The notes under the pieces: generated by a model | Told to the model about the DNA's origin: nothing | The model's input: only the letters and a program-made list of their open reading frames with translations | The model's database searches: none | Assembly (NCBI GenBank): GCA_019310535.1 | Contig: JAFDED010000029.1 | Coordinates: 1-64,000, forward strand | Source of the DNA: Deltaproteobacteria bacterium | GTDB taxonomy: Bacteria; Desulfobacterota; JAFDED01 | Direction: 5' to 3' | DNA: 64,000 bases | Shown: one piece after another, positions 15,999 to 25,531 of the stretch | Position numbering within the stretch: the stretch's first letter is position 1 | How the letters are laid out: every line of letters starts with the position of its first letter | Position numbers and translations under genes: made by a program

Positions 15999-18383
15999 GT
16001 GACGCAACGAATTAGGAAAAAGCGTGAAACATCAGAAAAGAAAGTCAGTATTTCGTCCGGGGGAGAAAATGTGCCCAGAAAATGGCCCGTAATAGTTCTG
16101 TTGGCAATCCTGTGCATATTGCTTTACGGCAATAGCCTGCAGAACGACTTTGCTTTTGACGACAAGCCCCTGATCGTCAAAAACAAGGCCATTCGGAGCC
16201 TCGGGAACATTCCTGATATCCTGGGCATATCCGATCCAAAGAACTTTATCAGGGGACTTATCGGCGGCGTAAACTACAGGCCTATAAGGGTTGTTTCCTT
16301 TACCATCGATTATTTCTTTTCGGGCTCTTCTCCCGTTGCTTTTCATGTCTTCAACATCCTATACCACTTCTTGACCGCATGGGTGGTTTTTCTGGTTGTC
16401 ATGAGGTTGATTACTGCTCCTGCAGGCTTGATCACCCCCTCGGGCGGGGAAAGCAAATTACTGGCCTTTCGGACCGCCCTGTTCACGGCAATCCTTTTCG
16501 CCGTGCATCCCATCCAGACCAATGCTGTTACCTATATTTCCGGGCGCAGAGACGTGCTTTCAACCCTTTTTTATATGCTGGGACTTCTGTATTTTCTGAA
16601 ACTCAGGGAGGCTCAATATAAAGAGAACAAAGTGGGAAAAGATGCTCGAGTCGCGTATTTTGCCCTGGTGTGCATGTTCTTTCTGCTTGCAGTGATGACC
16701 AAAGAGATGGCCTTGAGTCTTCCGGCAATATTTTTTGTTATAGATTTCATGCGGGAGTTCCCCAAACAGAGTGGCAGCAATGTGTGGACGGATATCCTTC
16801 GCAGTTCCGGCCGGGTGATTTACCGCCACAGGTATTTCTATTATCCTTTCATATTTATCTCTCTACTAACCGGTATGTATTATATATTTTTCAGGGGCGC
16901 CTCCAATAGAATCATCGCAGGGTGGCAATGGTGGGGGGATAGTGCCCTGAACAATTTCCTCACTGTTGCCACCATTCTTGTCTTTTATATAAAGCTTCTG
17001 ATCTTCCCCGTTGTACTCAGTGCAGATTACTCATACAACGCATATCCCGTTGCACAATCACCATGGGAACTGCGAGTGCTTTTGTCTCTCGCTGTGTTGC
17101 TCGTCCTTGCCATAATGGCTGTGCGGTGGCTGCGTCGGTCCCGGCTTATGGCTTTCGGATGGATATGGTTTTTTGTAACGCTGTTGCCGGTAAGCCAGAT
17201 AATCCCCCACCACGAGCTATTGGCCGAACACTACCTTTATTTGCCCTCCATCGGTTTTTTCATGCTGTTGGGCTTGATTATTGCCACCAGGATTTCCAAC
17301 GCCTCGGGCAATCGGGGGGTACTGTTCTTCATTTACGCCGTTCCGGTGCTTTTGGTTGTAATATGGTCCGGACGAACCATCATCCGCAACCCGGATTGGC
17401 GATCCGATAAGGTTTTGTGGGCCAAGACCGTGCGGACTGTCCCTCAATCCTTCCGCGCCCAATTCAACATGGGGAACCTCCTGCGTCAGGAGGGTTCCCC
17501 TTACGGGGCCCTGGACTATTTTAACCGTGCGTTGAAGATCAAGCCGGACGATGCCAGAGCACTTCTTAATATCGGCGCCATTTATGATCGTCTGGGCCTG
17601 AGAGACAAGGCTTTCGAGCATTATCAAAGATCTCTAACGGCTGATCCAGAATATGCGGCGGCATGCAACAATATCGGTGGATTTTATATTCGTCGCGGAG
17701 AGATTGATAAGGCCATTTATTACCTTACCAAGGCCACCAAGTTGTTGTCCAATTTTGTGGAGGCCCGCATGAACCTTGCTATTGCGTACGGGAAGAAATA
17801 TTACACAGAAGAGGCCCTCAAGCACTTCGATATAGCTTTGGAAATGGACCCTGAAAATGCAAGAATTTATTACTACCGCGGCGTTTTTTTCGCTTCCATC
17901 GGGGAGGTAGCCCTTGCCAAGCGCGATATGCGCCTTGCTCTCCTTCATGATCCGAACTACCCCCTACCCCATCTGAATTTGGGGGAGATGTATGTGAATG
18001 AGGAAAAAATGGACGAAGCTGCCAGAGAGTTCCAGGATGTGTTGCGCCTGGAACCGCGCATCCCGCAGGCACATGTAAATCTGGGGAGTATTTATGCCTC
18101 TCAGGGAAAGGTTGGTCAGGCGATTTACCATTTCAGGACTGCTCTGGACATCGATCCTAATCAGGCTGCTGCTCACAAAGGTATGGGCATCATCTACCTG
18201 ACAAGCCTCCAGGACCTGGATGGTGCTGTTTCCCACTTCCGCCGTTCGCTGGAGTTGGACCCCACGCAGGAGGGGGCTGACAGCATACGGGAGTTCCTGG
18301 CAAACCCCCGGCTTGCACTCCCCCAAGGGACAGGTGAAGGGGTTCCCGGCGTGACTTACAAAACGGTTCCCAAAAAACGGTGA
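15999..18383 (+). CDS. Multipass membrane protein with C-terminal TPR array
   Basis: The N-terminal 450 residues contain about ten membrane helices and the acidic motif FAFDDKPLIVKN in the first periplasmic loop, as in GT-C glycosyltransferases and TMTC-type proteins. The C-terminal 330 residues are eight or so tetratricopeptide repeats, for example PDDARALLNIGAIYDRLGL and PENARIYYYRGVFFASIGEV. The total of 794 residues fits bacterial TMTC/O-mannosyltransferase-like proteins. The start is GTG with GGGAG upstream. The next gene encodes a polyprenyl-phosphate sugar transferase, the usual donor-making partner of GT-C enzymes. Protein or glycan glycosylation is the likely role. Confidence 0.82.
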   Translation: MTQRIRKKRETSEKKVSISSGGENVPRKWPVIVLLAILCILLYGNSLQNDFAFDDKPLIVKNKAIRSLGNIPDILGISDPKNFIRGLIGGVNYRPIRVVSFTIDYFFSGSSPVAFHVFNILYHFLTAWVVFLVVMRLITAPAGLITPSGGESKLLAFRTALFTAILFAVHPIQTNAVTYISGRRDVLSTLFYMLGLLYFLKLREAQYKENKVGKDARVAYFALVCMFFLLAVMTKEMALSLPAIFFVIDFMREFPKQSGSNVWTDILRSSGRVIYRHRYFYYPFIFISLLTGMYYIFFRGASNRIIAGWQWWGDSALNNFLTVATILVFYIKLLIFPVVLSADYSYNAYPVAQSPWELRVLLSLAVLLVLAIMAVRWLRRSRLMAFGWIWFFVTLLPVSQIIPHHELLAEHYLYLPSIGFFMLLGLIIATRISNASGNRGVLFFIYAVPVLLVVIWSGRTIIRNPDWRSDKVLWAKTVRTVPQSFRAQFNMGNLLRQEGSPYGALDYFNRALKIKPDDARALLNIGAIYDRLGLRDKAFEHYQRSLTADPEYAAACNNIGGFYIRRGEIDKAIYYLTKATKLLSNFVEARMNLAIAYGKKYYTEEALKHFDIALEMDPENARIYYYRGVFFASIGEVALAKRDMRLALLHDPNYPLPHLNLGEMYVNEEKMDEAAREFQDVLRLEPRIPQAHVNLGSIYASQGKVGQAIYHFRTALDIDPNQAAAHKGMGIIYLTSLQDLDGAVSHFRRSLELDPTQEGADSIREFLANPRLALPQGTGEGVPGVTYKTVPKKR

Positions 18384-18529
18384 CTGTCTTTTCCTATTGC
18401 TAGCAGCGAAGAAAGAAAGCAAACATTCGTTTAATAAGGACTTGAAGGAGCTTGGTCCATCAGCCCTTGCAACTCTGGTAATGATAAAACGGTTGCAACA
18501 GAACGGCTCCGAATTGATGGAGGATCGCA

Positions 18530-19468
18530 GTGATAGAGGATGCGTGTCGGATATCAGTCGTCATTCCCCTCTTCAATGAGGAAGAGGGTCTGGCGGAGCT
18601 TCACAGGAGGTTGGTGGATGTGCTTAGCCCTATGGAAGGGGGATTTGAGATCATCTTCGTTGACGACGGCAGCACTGACAACTCCTTCGAAGTGTTAAGG
18701 GGCATCCATCAAAAGACCCCCAATGTTAGAGTTTTACGGCTGCGCAGAAATGTTGGCAAGGCAGCGGCTCTGTCGGTGGGTTTTCGCAATTCCCGCGGGG
18801 ATATAATCCTGACACTGGACGCCGACCTTCAGGATGTCCCTGAAGAAATTCCTCGCCTGTTGGCCAAAATTGACGAAGGGTATGATCTTGTCTCCGGCTG
18901 GAAAGTGCATAGGCAGGACTCCTGGCTTAAAACCGCTCCCTCATGGTTGTTCAATCGTGTTACTAACTTCCTCTCCGGCACCCACCTGCACGATATAAAC
19001 TGTGGTTTCAAGGCATACCGTAAAGAGGTGATTCGGGAAATCTGCCTTTACGGCGAACTTCATCGGTACATACCCGTCCAGGCCGCCTGGAGAGGCTACC
19101 GGGTCGGCGAAGTGGAGGTTGTCCACGCTTCCAGGCGTTACGGCCGCTCCAAGTACGGGCCCCATCGGTTTTACCGGGGGTTTTTTGACCTGCTGACAGT
19201 TCTTTTCCTGACTCGATATTTTCGCCGCCCTCTCCATTTCTTCGGCATGCTTGGATCGATCTTCCTGACCGGGGGATTGGCAATCAACCTCTACATCACC
19301 TACCTGCGATTCAGGCATGGACACATCATGGAACGTTATCCCCTCCTGTTTCTCGGCGTGCTGCTCATGGTGGTGGGCATCCAGTTGGTTACCACAGGCT
19401 TTCTGGGTGAGATGATCACTTCCATGCACAACGAGTCCGACGATATAATCCGGGAGCGGCTGGAATGA
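18530..19468 (+). CDS. GT2 polyprenyl-phosphate glycosyltransferase (DPM1/GtrB-like)
   Basis: This 312-residue enzyme probably transfers a sugar from a nucleotide donor to undecaprenyl phosphate. The N-terminal GT-A domain shows ISVVIPLFNEEEGL, FVDDGSTDNS and the metal-binding DADLQD, and the acceptor-side VSGWK. Two C-terminal membrane helices (about 228-255 and 270-300) anchor it, as in GtrB and Synechocystis-type DPM synthases. The start is GTG 18530, with GGAGG about eight bases upstream. It follows the TPR membrane protein on the same strand and may supply its donor lipid. Confidence 0.9.
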   Translation: MIEDACRISVVIPLFNEEEGLAELHRRLVDVLSPMEGGFEIIFVDDGSTDNSFEVLRGIHQKTPNVRVLRLRRNVGKAAALSVGFRNSRGDIILTLDADLQDVPEEIPRLLAKIDEGYDLVSGWKVHRQDSWLKTAPSWLFNRVTNFLSGTHLHDINCGFKAYRKEVIREICLYGELHRYIPVQAAWRGYRVGEVEVVHASRRYGRSKYGPHRFYRGFFDLLTVLFLTRYFRRPLHFFGMLGSIFLTGGLAINLYITYLRFRHGHIMERYPLLFLGVLLMVVGIQLVTTGFLGEMITSMHNESDDIIRERLE

Positions 19469-19532
19469 AAGGAAATTTGCTGCTGCGAGACGGCGAGCCG
19501 CCCGGCTTTTCATCCAGAGCCGAACCAGGAAA

Positions 19533-20756
19533 TTACCCCCCTGGCGACGGGTGGGCGGCATCGGCCTCGGAAGAGGGCCGAAGTTTTTCTCCATCCAAGA
19601 AGCTGTCCAGCTTTGCAATAACGTTCTCCAGCCCTATGGCCTGCATGCAGATGTTGCGGCCCTGGCAGGCCGCTATCTTGGCGTCGAAAACATTAAGACA
19701 AGGACTGCAGTAAACACGGGCATAGAAAACGGCATTGTCATTGCCGATGGGACCGTAAAGCAGGGGCGTTTCCGGGCCGAAGAAAGACACGGAGGGTACG
19801 CCAAGCATGGCCGCTAGGTGGAGAGGACCGCTGTCGTTGGTGATCAACAAGTCTGATTGCTCCAACAAGGCCACAAGGCCGTCGAAGTCCAGATTCCCCG
19901 CCAGGTTAACGGCTTTATCCCCCCGCAGGCAGATGGAGAGCACATGATCCACATACGGCCTTTCACCGGGCGATCCGATCAAGATGGGCCGCACCCGCCG
20001 CCGTTCGATGAGGTAATCCACCAGCGCGGCAAAGAGCTCCGCCGGCCACCTGCGCTCAAGACAGAGCTCGGAGGCATTGACGTTGATCACCACCCGCGGT
20101 CCCGGACCGTCCAGACCGTGCTCCTGCAACATGGCCTGAACACGTTCAACGGCACCAGGAATTGGCTTCAGCCCCGGTACGAGAATGGGAGAAGGGACGG
20201 CGATGCCCACTGATTCGCCCAAGGCTAAAAAGACCTCTGTGATGTGGCGGTAGTGATTGAAATAGGTGGGGTGGGTAAGCAGATTGCCCCGCCCCACGTT
20301 GAGTTTGTAAAAGCCCACTCGTATCGGCGCTCCCGTCATGTAGCTGAACATCATGGAGAACCGGGAGAAAAATTCGAGGTCGAAAACCATGTCTATGCCT
20401 CGACGACGCAGAGCAAGCAGGTTCACCACAACATCCCGGCAGAAACGCAGAAAGCTGTCTGTCCGAAGCACCATCCACTCGTCCACCCCTGTCATCCGGT
20501 TGAGCACGGACTGGTTGGACGCGAAAGAAATATAATATATCCGAGCGCCCGGATAGTGTTTGCGTACTGATTCCACCAGGGGCATGGAAAGGATAAGGCT
20601 CCCCATGCCGAAGAATTTCATAAACAATATATTTCTCACCTCGTGCGGGACACGCCTTTTTATGAAGGGGCGCTTGGCCTGATGGACAATGTTCAAAAGC
20701 ATGCAGACCAACGTGCCCAAAACCAGGTCAATGCGAATCATATTGCGAACATGCAA
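19533..20756 (-). CDS. GT9 family glycosyltransferase (heptosyltransferase-like)
   Basis: This 407-residue protein resembles LPS ADP-heptosyltransferases (WaaF/WaaC/RfaQ group). It has an N-terminal Rossmann-like domain with ILFMKFFGMGSLILSMPLV and the C-terminal donor-site motif TNDSGPLHLAAMLGVPSVSF. A preceding hydrophobic segment (about residues 8-25) suggests membrane association. The start is TTG at 20756, supported by AAAGGAG eight bases upstream; an ATG at 20741 is an alternative. It converges on the GT2 gene. Specificity for heptose cannot be read from sequence. Confidence 0.88.
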   Translation of the reverse strand: MHVRNMIRIDLVLGTLVCMLLNIVHQAKRPFIKRRVPHEVRNILFMKFFGMGSLILSMPLVESVRKHYPGARIYYISFASNQSVLNRMTGVDEWMVLRTDSFLRFCRDVVVNLLALRRRGIDMVFDLEFFSRFSMMFSYMTGAPIRVGFYKLNVGRGNLLTHPTYFNHYRHITEVFLALGESVGIAVPSPILVPGLKPIPGAVERVQAMLQEHGLDGPGPRVVINVNASELCLERRWPAELFAALVDYLIERRRVRPILIGSPGERPYVDHVLSICLRGDKAVNLAGNLDFDGLVALLEQSDLLITNDSGPLHLAAMLGVPSVSFFGPETPLLYGPIGNDNAVFYARVYCSPCLNVFDAKIAACQGRNICMQAIGLENVIAKLDSFLDGEKLRPSSEADAAHPSPGG

Positions 20757-21010
20757 AATTATTGCTCCTTTGGTTCTTGCTTTTTTCCCATTGCGGCAGG
20801 TGGAAGGTCGTTTGTCTTATATCAGTGATTACCCCGTTTTTCAGGGGTCATGCACTTTAAAGACGCATAACATGATGAAGCGTCCTCGTCAAAAGTGAGC
20901 GCTTCGGTTTTGAGGTAATATTTGTCTTTTGGGGGTTTCATGTCGCTTCGCCGTTCTGCGGGTTCCTTGAGAAGGCGTACCAACATTCTCTTGGTAAAAA
21001 AAGCATAGGG

Positions 21011-21308
21011 TTATTCTTTAATCAGGCAAAAACAGGAAACATCTATTGATTTGTCCATATAAGAAAGGATAACTCTTTAGGATAACTCTTTCTTCGGTGA
21101 ACTTGATGTAGACGTCAATAGTGTTTTGGTCATATTTTTCCGGGGTTATAATAGCTTTCTGAATTTCTTCAAACGGGATAAAAGGGATTTTTCCCCTTCG
21201 GACCAACAATGCTCCTTTTCCGCTTTTTAGAGCATCCTTGAATACGTCTCTGAAGGTAATCTGCCAGCCCTTCTTCTTAAAACTTCCAGGACGGATGAAT
21301 ACATCCTC
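21011..21308 (-). pseudogene. C-terminal remainder of the GIY-YIG nuclease gene
   Basis: Beyond the TGA at 21309-21311 the same frame continues for about 80 codons (EDVFIRPGSFKKKGWQITF and onward), with normal coding character. At 21066-21091 a 13-base sequence (AGGATAACTCTTT) occurs twice in tandem. Removing one copy restores a natural ending, EERVILSYMDKSIDVSC to a TAA at 21011-21013. With both copies the frame shifts and ends at 21018. The segment therefore looks like the former C-terminal part of the nuclease gene, cut off by a nonsense change and further damaged by the duplication. Confidence 0.75.
21066..21091. repeat. 13-base tandem duplication
   Basis: AGGATAACTCTTT occurs at 21066-21078 and again at 21079-21091. 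The extra 13 bases are not a multiple of three and shift the reading frame of the nuclease remnant. Confidence 0.9.
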
Positions 21309-21923
21309 TCAATCTATAACAGCAGTATATGCGCCCCACTTTTCAATTTTTCTGCCTGATTTCCTGACTGATTTTTCAAGTTCATCTATATGGACTTCCT
21401 CTTCCCCTACCTCAGAGAATACCTTTGTTATAAGGTTCTCTTTTTGAAGAAAAAATTTAAGCTCATGAATTAGATTATCCACGATCGTTTTCTGGAAAGA
21501 GGTTACCGGTTGAGGTGAGCCCTGGGAAACTACTATATATTTGTTTAACTTAAATAGCCTGATTAAATAATCTTCAATAAATCTCCTGACAACAATGTCA
21601 TTCATGTCTGACTGGGTGGCCGGTCTTCCGTCATTAATTATTAATATTCTGTCCCAGTTCTTAACCTTATCATCAGGATTATTAATATGGGATTTTGTTC
21701 TTGTATAAACACATTTCGCCTCGCCAATGTAAATCTTCTTTTTTTCAAATAATATATATATACTCGGAAACTCTAACTTACCCCATTCATTGTCGTTTAT
21801 TTTTTCGAGCTGACTAAGTGAGTTTCCAAGATTCCATGCCCTCAACTGCCCTGTAGTTTTAGATCTGATGATTCCGTTTGTGTTCTTCGGAGCCTGAAAA
21901 TAGCCCAGAAGTTTTTCATCCAT
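21309..21923 (-). CDS. GIY-YIG nuclease domain protein, truncated
   Basis: The 204-residue product has the GIY-YIG pattern: SIYILF at 54-59, KIYIGEA at 63-69, Arg75, Glu117 in RRFIEDYL and Asn127 in FKLNKYI. These match the catalytic Tyr, Arg, Glu and Asn of the family. The gene overlaps the DNA methyltransferase by eight bases, so it is probably the restriction half of a restriction-modification pair. An in-frame TGA (21309-21311) ends the protein while coding sequence continues beyond it. The nuclease fold is complete before the stop, but a C-terminal domain of about 95 residues is lost. The DNA is AT-rich compared with its neighbours, suggesting transfer. Confidence 0.8.
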   Translation of the reverse strand: MDEKLLGYFQAPKNTNGIIRSKTTGQLRAWNLGNSLSQLEKINDNEWGKLEFPSIYILFEKKKIYIGEAKCVYTRTKSHINNPDDKVKNWDRILIINDGRPATQSDMNDIVVRRFIEDYLIRLFKLNKYIVVSQGSPQPVTSFQKTIVDNLIHELKFFLQKENLITKVFSEVGEEEVHIDELEKSVRKSGRKIEKWGAYTAVID

Positions 21924-23271
21924 CTGTCCTCTTATCCTTTCTAAGTGTTAAGATTGTCTCACGTAATCTGTAACTTCTTACCTGGCCTGACCGCCTGTTT
22001 CTCGCTCGTTCGATTTTTTCAATTTCGAGACCAAGCTCTCGACCTATTCTTGCCATAATTAAATCTGTGGGGACATAGACATCCGCTATTAAGCTGTCTC
22101 CGATGACAAGAATGAATCTTCCCCTTGGATTCAGTGCGTTTACAACATTTTTCATTACCTTATACAGATCGTCAAAATATTTTGCCACTATAAAAGGCAT
22201 ATCTATTCGACGGTAGTTACCCCGTCTGTCGATGTTTCGCTTTATGTGGAGGACTATATCATCAAGCCAGTCGTTTGTATATCGTGAATTCGACTCTGAA
22301 AAATTCTTAATCAAACCCTTTGAAACGTTGTCGCACACTACCATCTCGTCTTTGATTTTTTTGGCATCTTTCTGGCTGCTTATAAATTCAAGCCACCCCA
22401 TTTCTATCTTGTAGTTCATAACGTAGTCCAAACCATTCATGTACGGAGGAGATGTTATTGCAAGGTCAAAGAAATTTGGGTGCTTATAAGTCATTGCGTT
22501 TGTGCAGACAACTTGGCTGTCAACAGCGATCTTATCCGCAAAATGTTTCTGGATTATGTTAAGGTCATTGGCTATAATGCGAACATTTTTCTCCATGAGC
22601 ATCCACGGAGCATTGTCAATAATTTGTTTACTTTTACTGTATCCCAAGCAAGGGGTTCTCTTTAGGTTGCTGCATTCAATTAAGATAGATGAAAATGCAA
22701 CCTTTAAAAGGTCTTTGACCTTTTGTTCTGTTTTATTTTTAACCGTTATAAAATCAAGCCCGCCATAAATTTTTTCAATGTTCTTTAAGACACCGTGTCT
22801 AAATTGGTCTTTTGACTTAAGAAATGTAGGTGGTGCCTTGGAGATGTCTTTTGGTATTGATTTATACATTTCAATAAGCGCATTCGGTGAAACATCCCAT
22901 GAGTTTACTTTTACGTTTGCAATGAAAGCAAGAAGAGGGTTTAGTTCCGTCCCGAATGAGGGATACCCTGAAAATTTTGACTGAATAAGAACTGTTCCAC
23001 ACCCTGCAAATGGATCGAGAATACGCAAACAATTATATTCTTTGTGATATTTGTTTATAGTTGACTGGACAAATTCAGCAGAAAAACCCTGAATGTAAGC
23101 TGACCAGCGATGGACGTGCTCTGAGAAATTTGGTGTGAATTGTATGGGTTGTTTTTTGTCAACAATTTCAATGCCAAGGTCCTTTAAATATGGAATAGAG
23201 TCCTCATCGCAGCAACCGCCCGCTTTTGGCGAGTTCAGAATGTTCCTTTTCCTGGCATTGAGCTTTTCCAT
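21916..23271 (-). CDS. DNA methyltransferase (TSPPY class)
   Basis: This 451-residue S-adenosylmethionine-dependent DNA methyltransferase has motif I DPFAGCGT at 86-93, the following TELNP at 108-112 and the catalytic motif IV TSPPY at 273-277. TSPPY is commonest in N4-cytosine enzymes, although N6-adenine activity is possible. The order (motif I before IV) and the length are normal and no break is seen, in contrast to the damaged nuclease partner. It is transcribed first, and the nuclease gene overlaps its end. Base composition is clearly AT-richer than flanking genes, and recognition specificity cannot be inferred. Confidence 0.9.
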   Translation of the reverse strand: MEKLNARKRNILNSPKAGGCCDEDSIPYLKDLGIEIVDKKQPIQFTPNFSEHVHRWSAYIQGFSAEFVQSTINKYHKEYNCLRILDPFAGCGTVLIQSKFSGYPSFGTELNPLLAFIANVKVNSWDVSPNALIEMYKSIPKDISKAPPTFLKSKDQFRHGVLKNIEKIYGGLDFITVKNKTEQKVKDLLKVAFSSILIECSNLKRTPCLGYSKSKQIIDNAPWMLMEKNVRIIANDLNIIQKHFADKIAVDSQVVCTNAMTYKHPNFFDLAITSPPYMNGLDYVMNYKIEMGWLEFISSQKDAKKIKDEMVVCDNVSKGLIKNFSESNSRYTNDWLDDIVLHIKRNIDRRGNYRRIDMPFIVAKYFDDLYKVMKNVVNALNPRGRFILVIGDSLIADVYVPTDLIMARIGRELGLEIEKIERARNRRSGQVRSYRLRETILTLRKDKRTDG

Positions 23272-23695
23272 TGTCTTAAATCCTGTCTTGAAAAAAGCAT
23301 CTGAATATCGGCCATATGAATAATTTAGTCCTGAATAATTTTGAATTGAGAATCAAAATAATATAACAATGAACATGCGCCTTAGAATGACACAAAACAC
23401 CAGAAGTGTCAAATTCTTTATTTACAGGAGGCACCCCAAAATTTTCAAAGGAAAAAGTGGTAATGTGGATCCGGGGAAACACCTCTCGTTCCGGGGAGGA
23501 GTAACGGAGCCCATGCGCGACCCGTACGACATGTCGTCCGGGCCACCCTCTTTTTTCGAAAAGTTTTCCAAAATTCCTTTTTTACGTACTGATGAACGCA
23601 GGGGATAAAAATTCAAAGCATTTTGATAAATCTGCGTGAATTATTGGGGCAAGTCCTGTTTATTCAGGCCAGAGTCATCTATAAGGTTGAGTTTC
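23272..23695. other. Intergenic region holding the left flanking repeat
   Basis: No gene is supported between the methyltransferase and the asparagine-synthetase-like gene. The region contains a composite repeat (23424-23548) and a further copy of its end motif at 23638-23667. Confidence 0.6.
23424..23548 (+). repeat. Composite repeat, left copy
   Basis: About 100 bases here match, in inverted orientation, the sequence at 33568-33677. The most conserved stretches are GTGGATCCGG, GTTCCGGGGAGGAG (GCTCCGGGGTGGAG in the other copy) and TAACGGAGCCCATG. The copy ends in a degenerate version of the palindrome seen intact at 27389. I estimate roughly 80 percent identity by eye. Confidence 0.75.
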
Positions 23696-25531
23696 TTAAG
23701 TATACAATCCCCACTTTTTCTCACGCAAGCGAAAACCCAGCTCCAGCGCCAGCAGAAGGCCGATCTGTTCGGTGTGATCCCGGCGCCCCGACAGGTGTTC
23801 GTCAAGGAATGGCTCCAGCCCGGCAGGATCGAAAACATCCCTCCTGCGTGTTCGGTCGTCCAGTAGAATCTCCCGCACCCACTGGCGCAGCGGCCCTCTA
23901 ATCCACTGGTTGAATCGGGCATAAGGCCTCTTGGGGGATGCGGTTGATCCGAGTACTCCGGACAAACGCCTGCGCGCCTCGGATACGGTTTTTGCCACCT
24001 GGTATCGAGCCTTGCCGGCATCCAGCGGCACGCCCAGTTCGTTCCACGGGTAGCGGGCCAGATGCTGTGCATTGCGGGTAATAAGGAAGCGGTGCACAGG
24101 CGACCATCGCCGGCGCATGGATCGAGGCGCCCTGCCCAGCGCTTCCATCAGCGGATAATCCATAAGGGGCGCCCGACATTCAACGTAGTTGCGCTTCAGA
24201 ACAATGCCGCAGACTGAAAATTTTCGGAAGCGCTCGTACAGGTAAAACGCGTCAAGCCGATCACTATCGGACATCTCTCCCAGACCTTCCACCGTCTGCT
24301 CCAGGGCTTGCCGCGCGAGCGGTGCGAGCTCCCGCGCCAGGTCTTTATCGATGGGGGCCGGATTCGCCTCCAGCCTGAATCCATTGTGAAAGAGTCTGAA
24401 CAGGCCGGGCAGGAGTTGCGGACCCCCTCGGAGAGCATCGCCGCGGTGGTAGTATCCGCGGCTGAACTCGCCTCCGTTACCAACCAGAAGAATGTCCACG
24501 TGTCGGGCGATTTCGTCAAACACCGAAATACCGCTGGAGTGGACAAGGTTCAGCATGCCGTCCGTCATCCGCACTAGTGTATCCGCCCATCGGAGCAGGA
24601 AATCCGGCTCCATATCCAGTGTATGATGACGTGTCCCGGCCTCGCGGGCCAGCTTCTCCGCGATGACGATATCTGTGCATCCCGGAATACCGTATGTGAA
24701 GGAATGGATGTCTGGCGCCCGATGAGCCGCACCGGCCAGGTTCACCCGGGTGTCCATGCCCGCGGATAAAAGCAGACCCACCCGGCATCCGCCCGATAGG
24801 CACCGAGCCATGGAGCGACGAAAAGCTATCCCGATCTCTCTGTACGATGTGCCCTCAGATACTTCATCTGCTGAGAATAGCTCGGCCGAGCGCCAGTATG
24901 GTGATATGCGCTCTCGCCCGCCGCGGAAGACAAGGACAGAGGCGGGCGGAAGAAGGCGCACTCCGCGCATGAGGGTGCTATCCCCCACTGGAGAGCCGAA
25001 TGCCAGAAACGCTGCCAGGCCATGGGGGTCCAGCTCTTGCTTCACAATGCCGGAGGCCAAAATTCCCAGTACCAGGGGTGCAAAGACCAATCTTTCACCC
25101 CGCCGCGCCCAGTAAACCGGTCGCGTTCCGAACCGGTCAGACACCAGCGCCAGCTCCCGACGCATTTCATCCCAGAGCGCGATATGGAAAGACCCTTCCA
25201 GCAGCCGGGCGGTCGGAACGGGGTTGCCCTCCCCGTGCCGCCAGTGGAGGCGGACCTCTTGCAGGCACTCCTCGTGAGTCAAGGCACGATCTTCCCGAAA
25301 CAGTTCCCCATCCAACCAGATGAATGGGCCGCTTTCTGCGGGACTTTGCGTTGATGCCGATATGGCGGCTTCCAGGCCCAATTTTCCCAGAGCCGCGCCG
25401 CCTTCGGGGTGGATCCACCGCCGGCATTTGTGCTCAGGCCGTGTGCGTAACGCCGCCTCCATACGGTCCATAGCGCTCATCAGCGAATTCCGATCCGCGA
25501 AAGGATCTATAATTCCAAAAAGACCGGGCAT
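23696..25531 (-). CDS. Asparagine-synthetase-like protein without the glutaminase cysteine
   Basis: The 611-residue protein has the layout of glutamine-dependent asparagine synthetase: an N-terminal class II amidotransferase-like domain (1-200, with RLLEGSFHIALWD and LVSDRFGTRPVYW) and a C-terminal ATP-pyrophosphatase domain. The nucleophile expected at residue 2 (MCGI) is replaced by MPGL, so glutamine hydrolysis should be lost. The PP-loop reads LLLSAGMDTR at 253-262 instead of SGGxDS. It may catalyse a different ATP-dependent amide or ester ligation, perhaps on the polymer made by the neighbouring genes. A GAGGGAA ribosome binding site supports the ATG. Placement in the amidotransferase-dead subgroup is clear; the reaction is unknown. 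Confidence 0.85.
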   Translation of the reverse strand: MPGLFGIIDPFADRNSLMSAMDRMEAALRTRPEHKCRRWIHPEGGAALGKLGLEAAISASTQSPAESGPFIWLDGELFREDRALTHEECLQEVRLHWRHGEGNPVPTARLLEGSFHIALWDEMRRELALVSDRFGTRPVYWARRGERLVFAPLVLGILASGIVKQELDPHGLAAFLAFGSPVGDSTLMRGVRLLPPASVLVFRGGRERISPYWRSAELFSADEVSEGTSYREIGIAFRRSMARCLSGGCRVGLLLSAGMDTRVNLAGAAHRAPDIHSFTYGIPGCTDIVIAEKLAREAGTRHHTLDMEPDFLLRWADTLVRMTDGMLNLVHSSGISVFDEIARHVDILLVGNGGEFSRGYYHRGDALRGGPQLLPGLFRLFHNGFRLEANPAPIDKDLARELAPLARQALEQTVEGLGEMSDSDRLDAFYLYERFRKFSVCGIVLKRNYVECRAPLMDYPLMEALGRAPRSMRRRWSPVHRFLITRNAQHLARYPWNELGVPLDAGKARYQVAKTVSEARRRLSGVLGSTASPKRPYARFNQWIRGPLRQWVREILLDDRTRRRDVFDPAGLEPFLDEHLSGRRDHTEQIGLLLALELGFRLREKKWGLYT

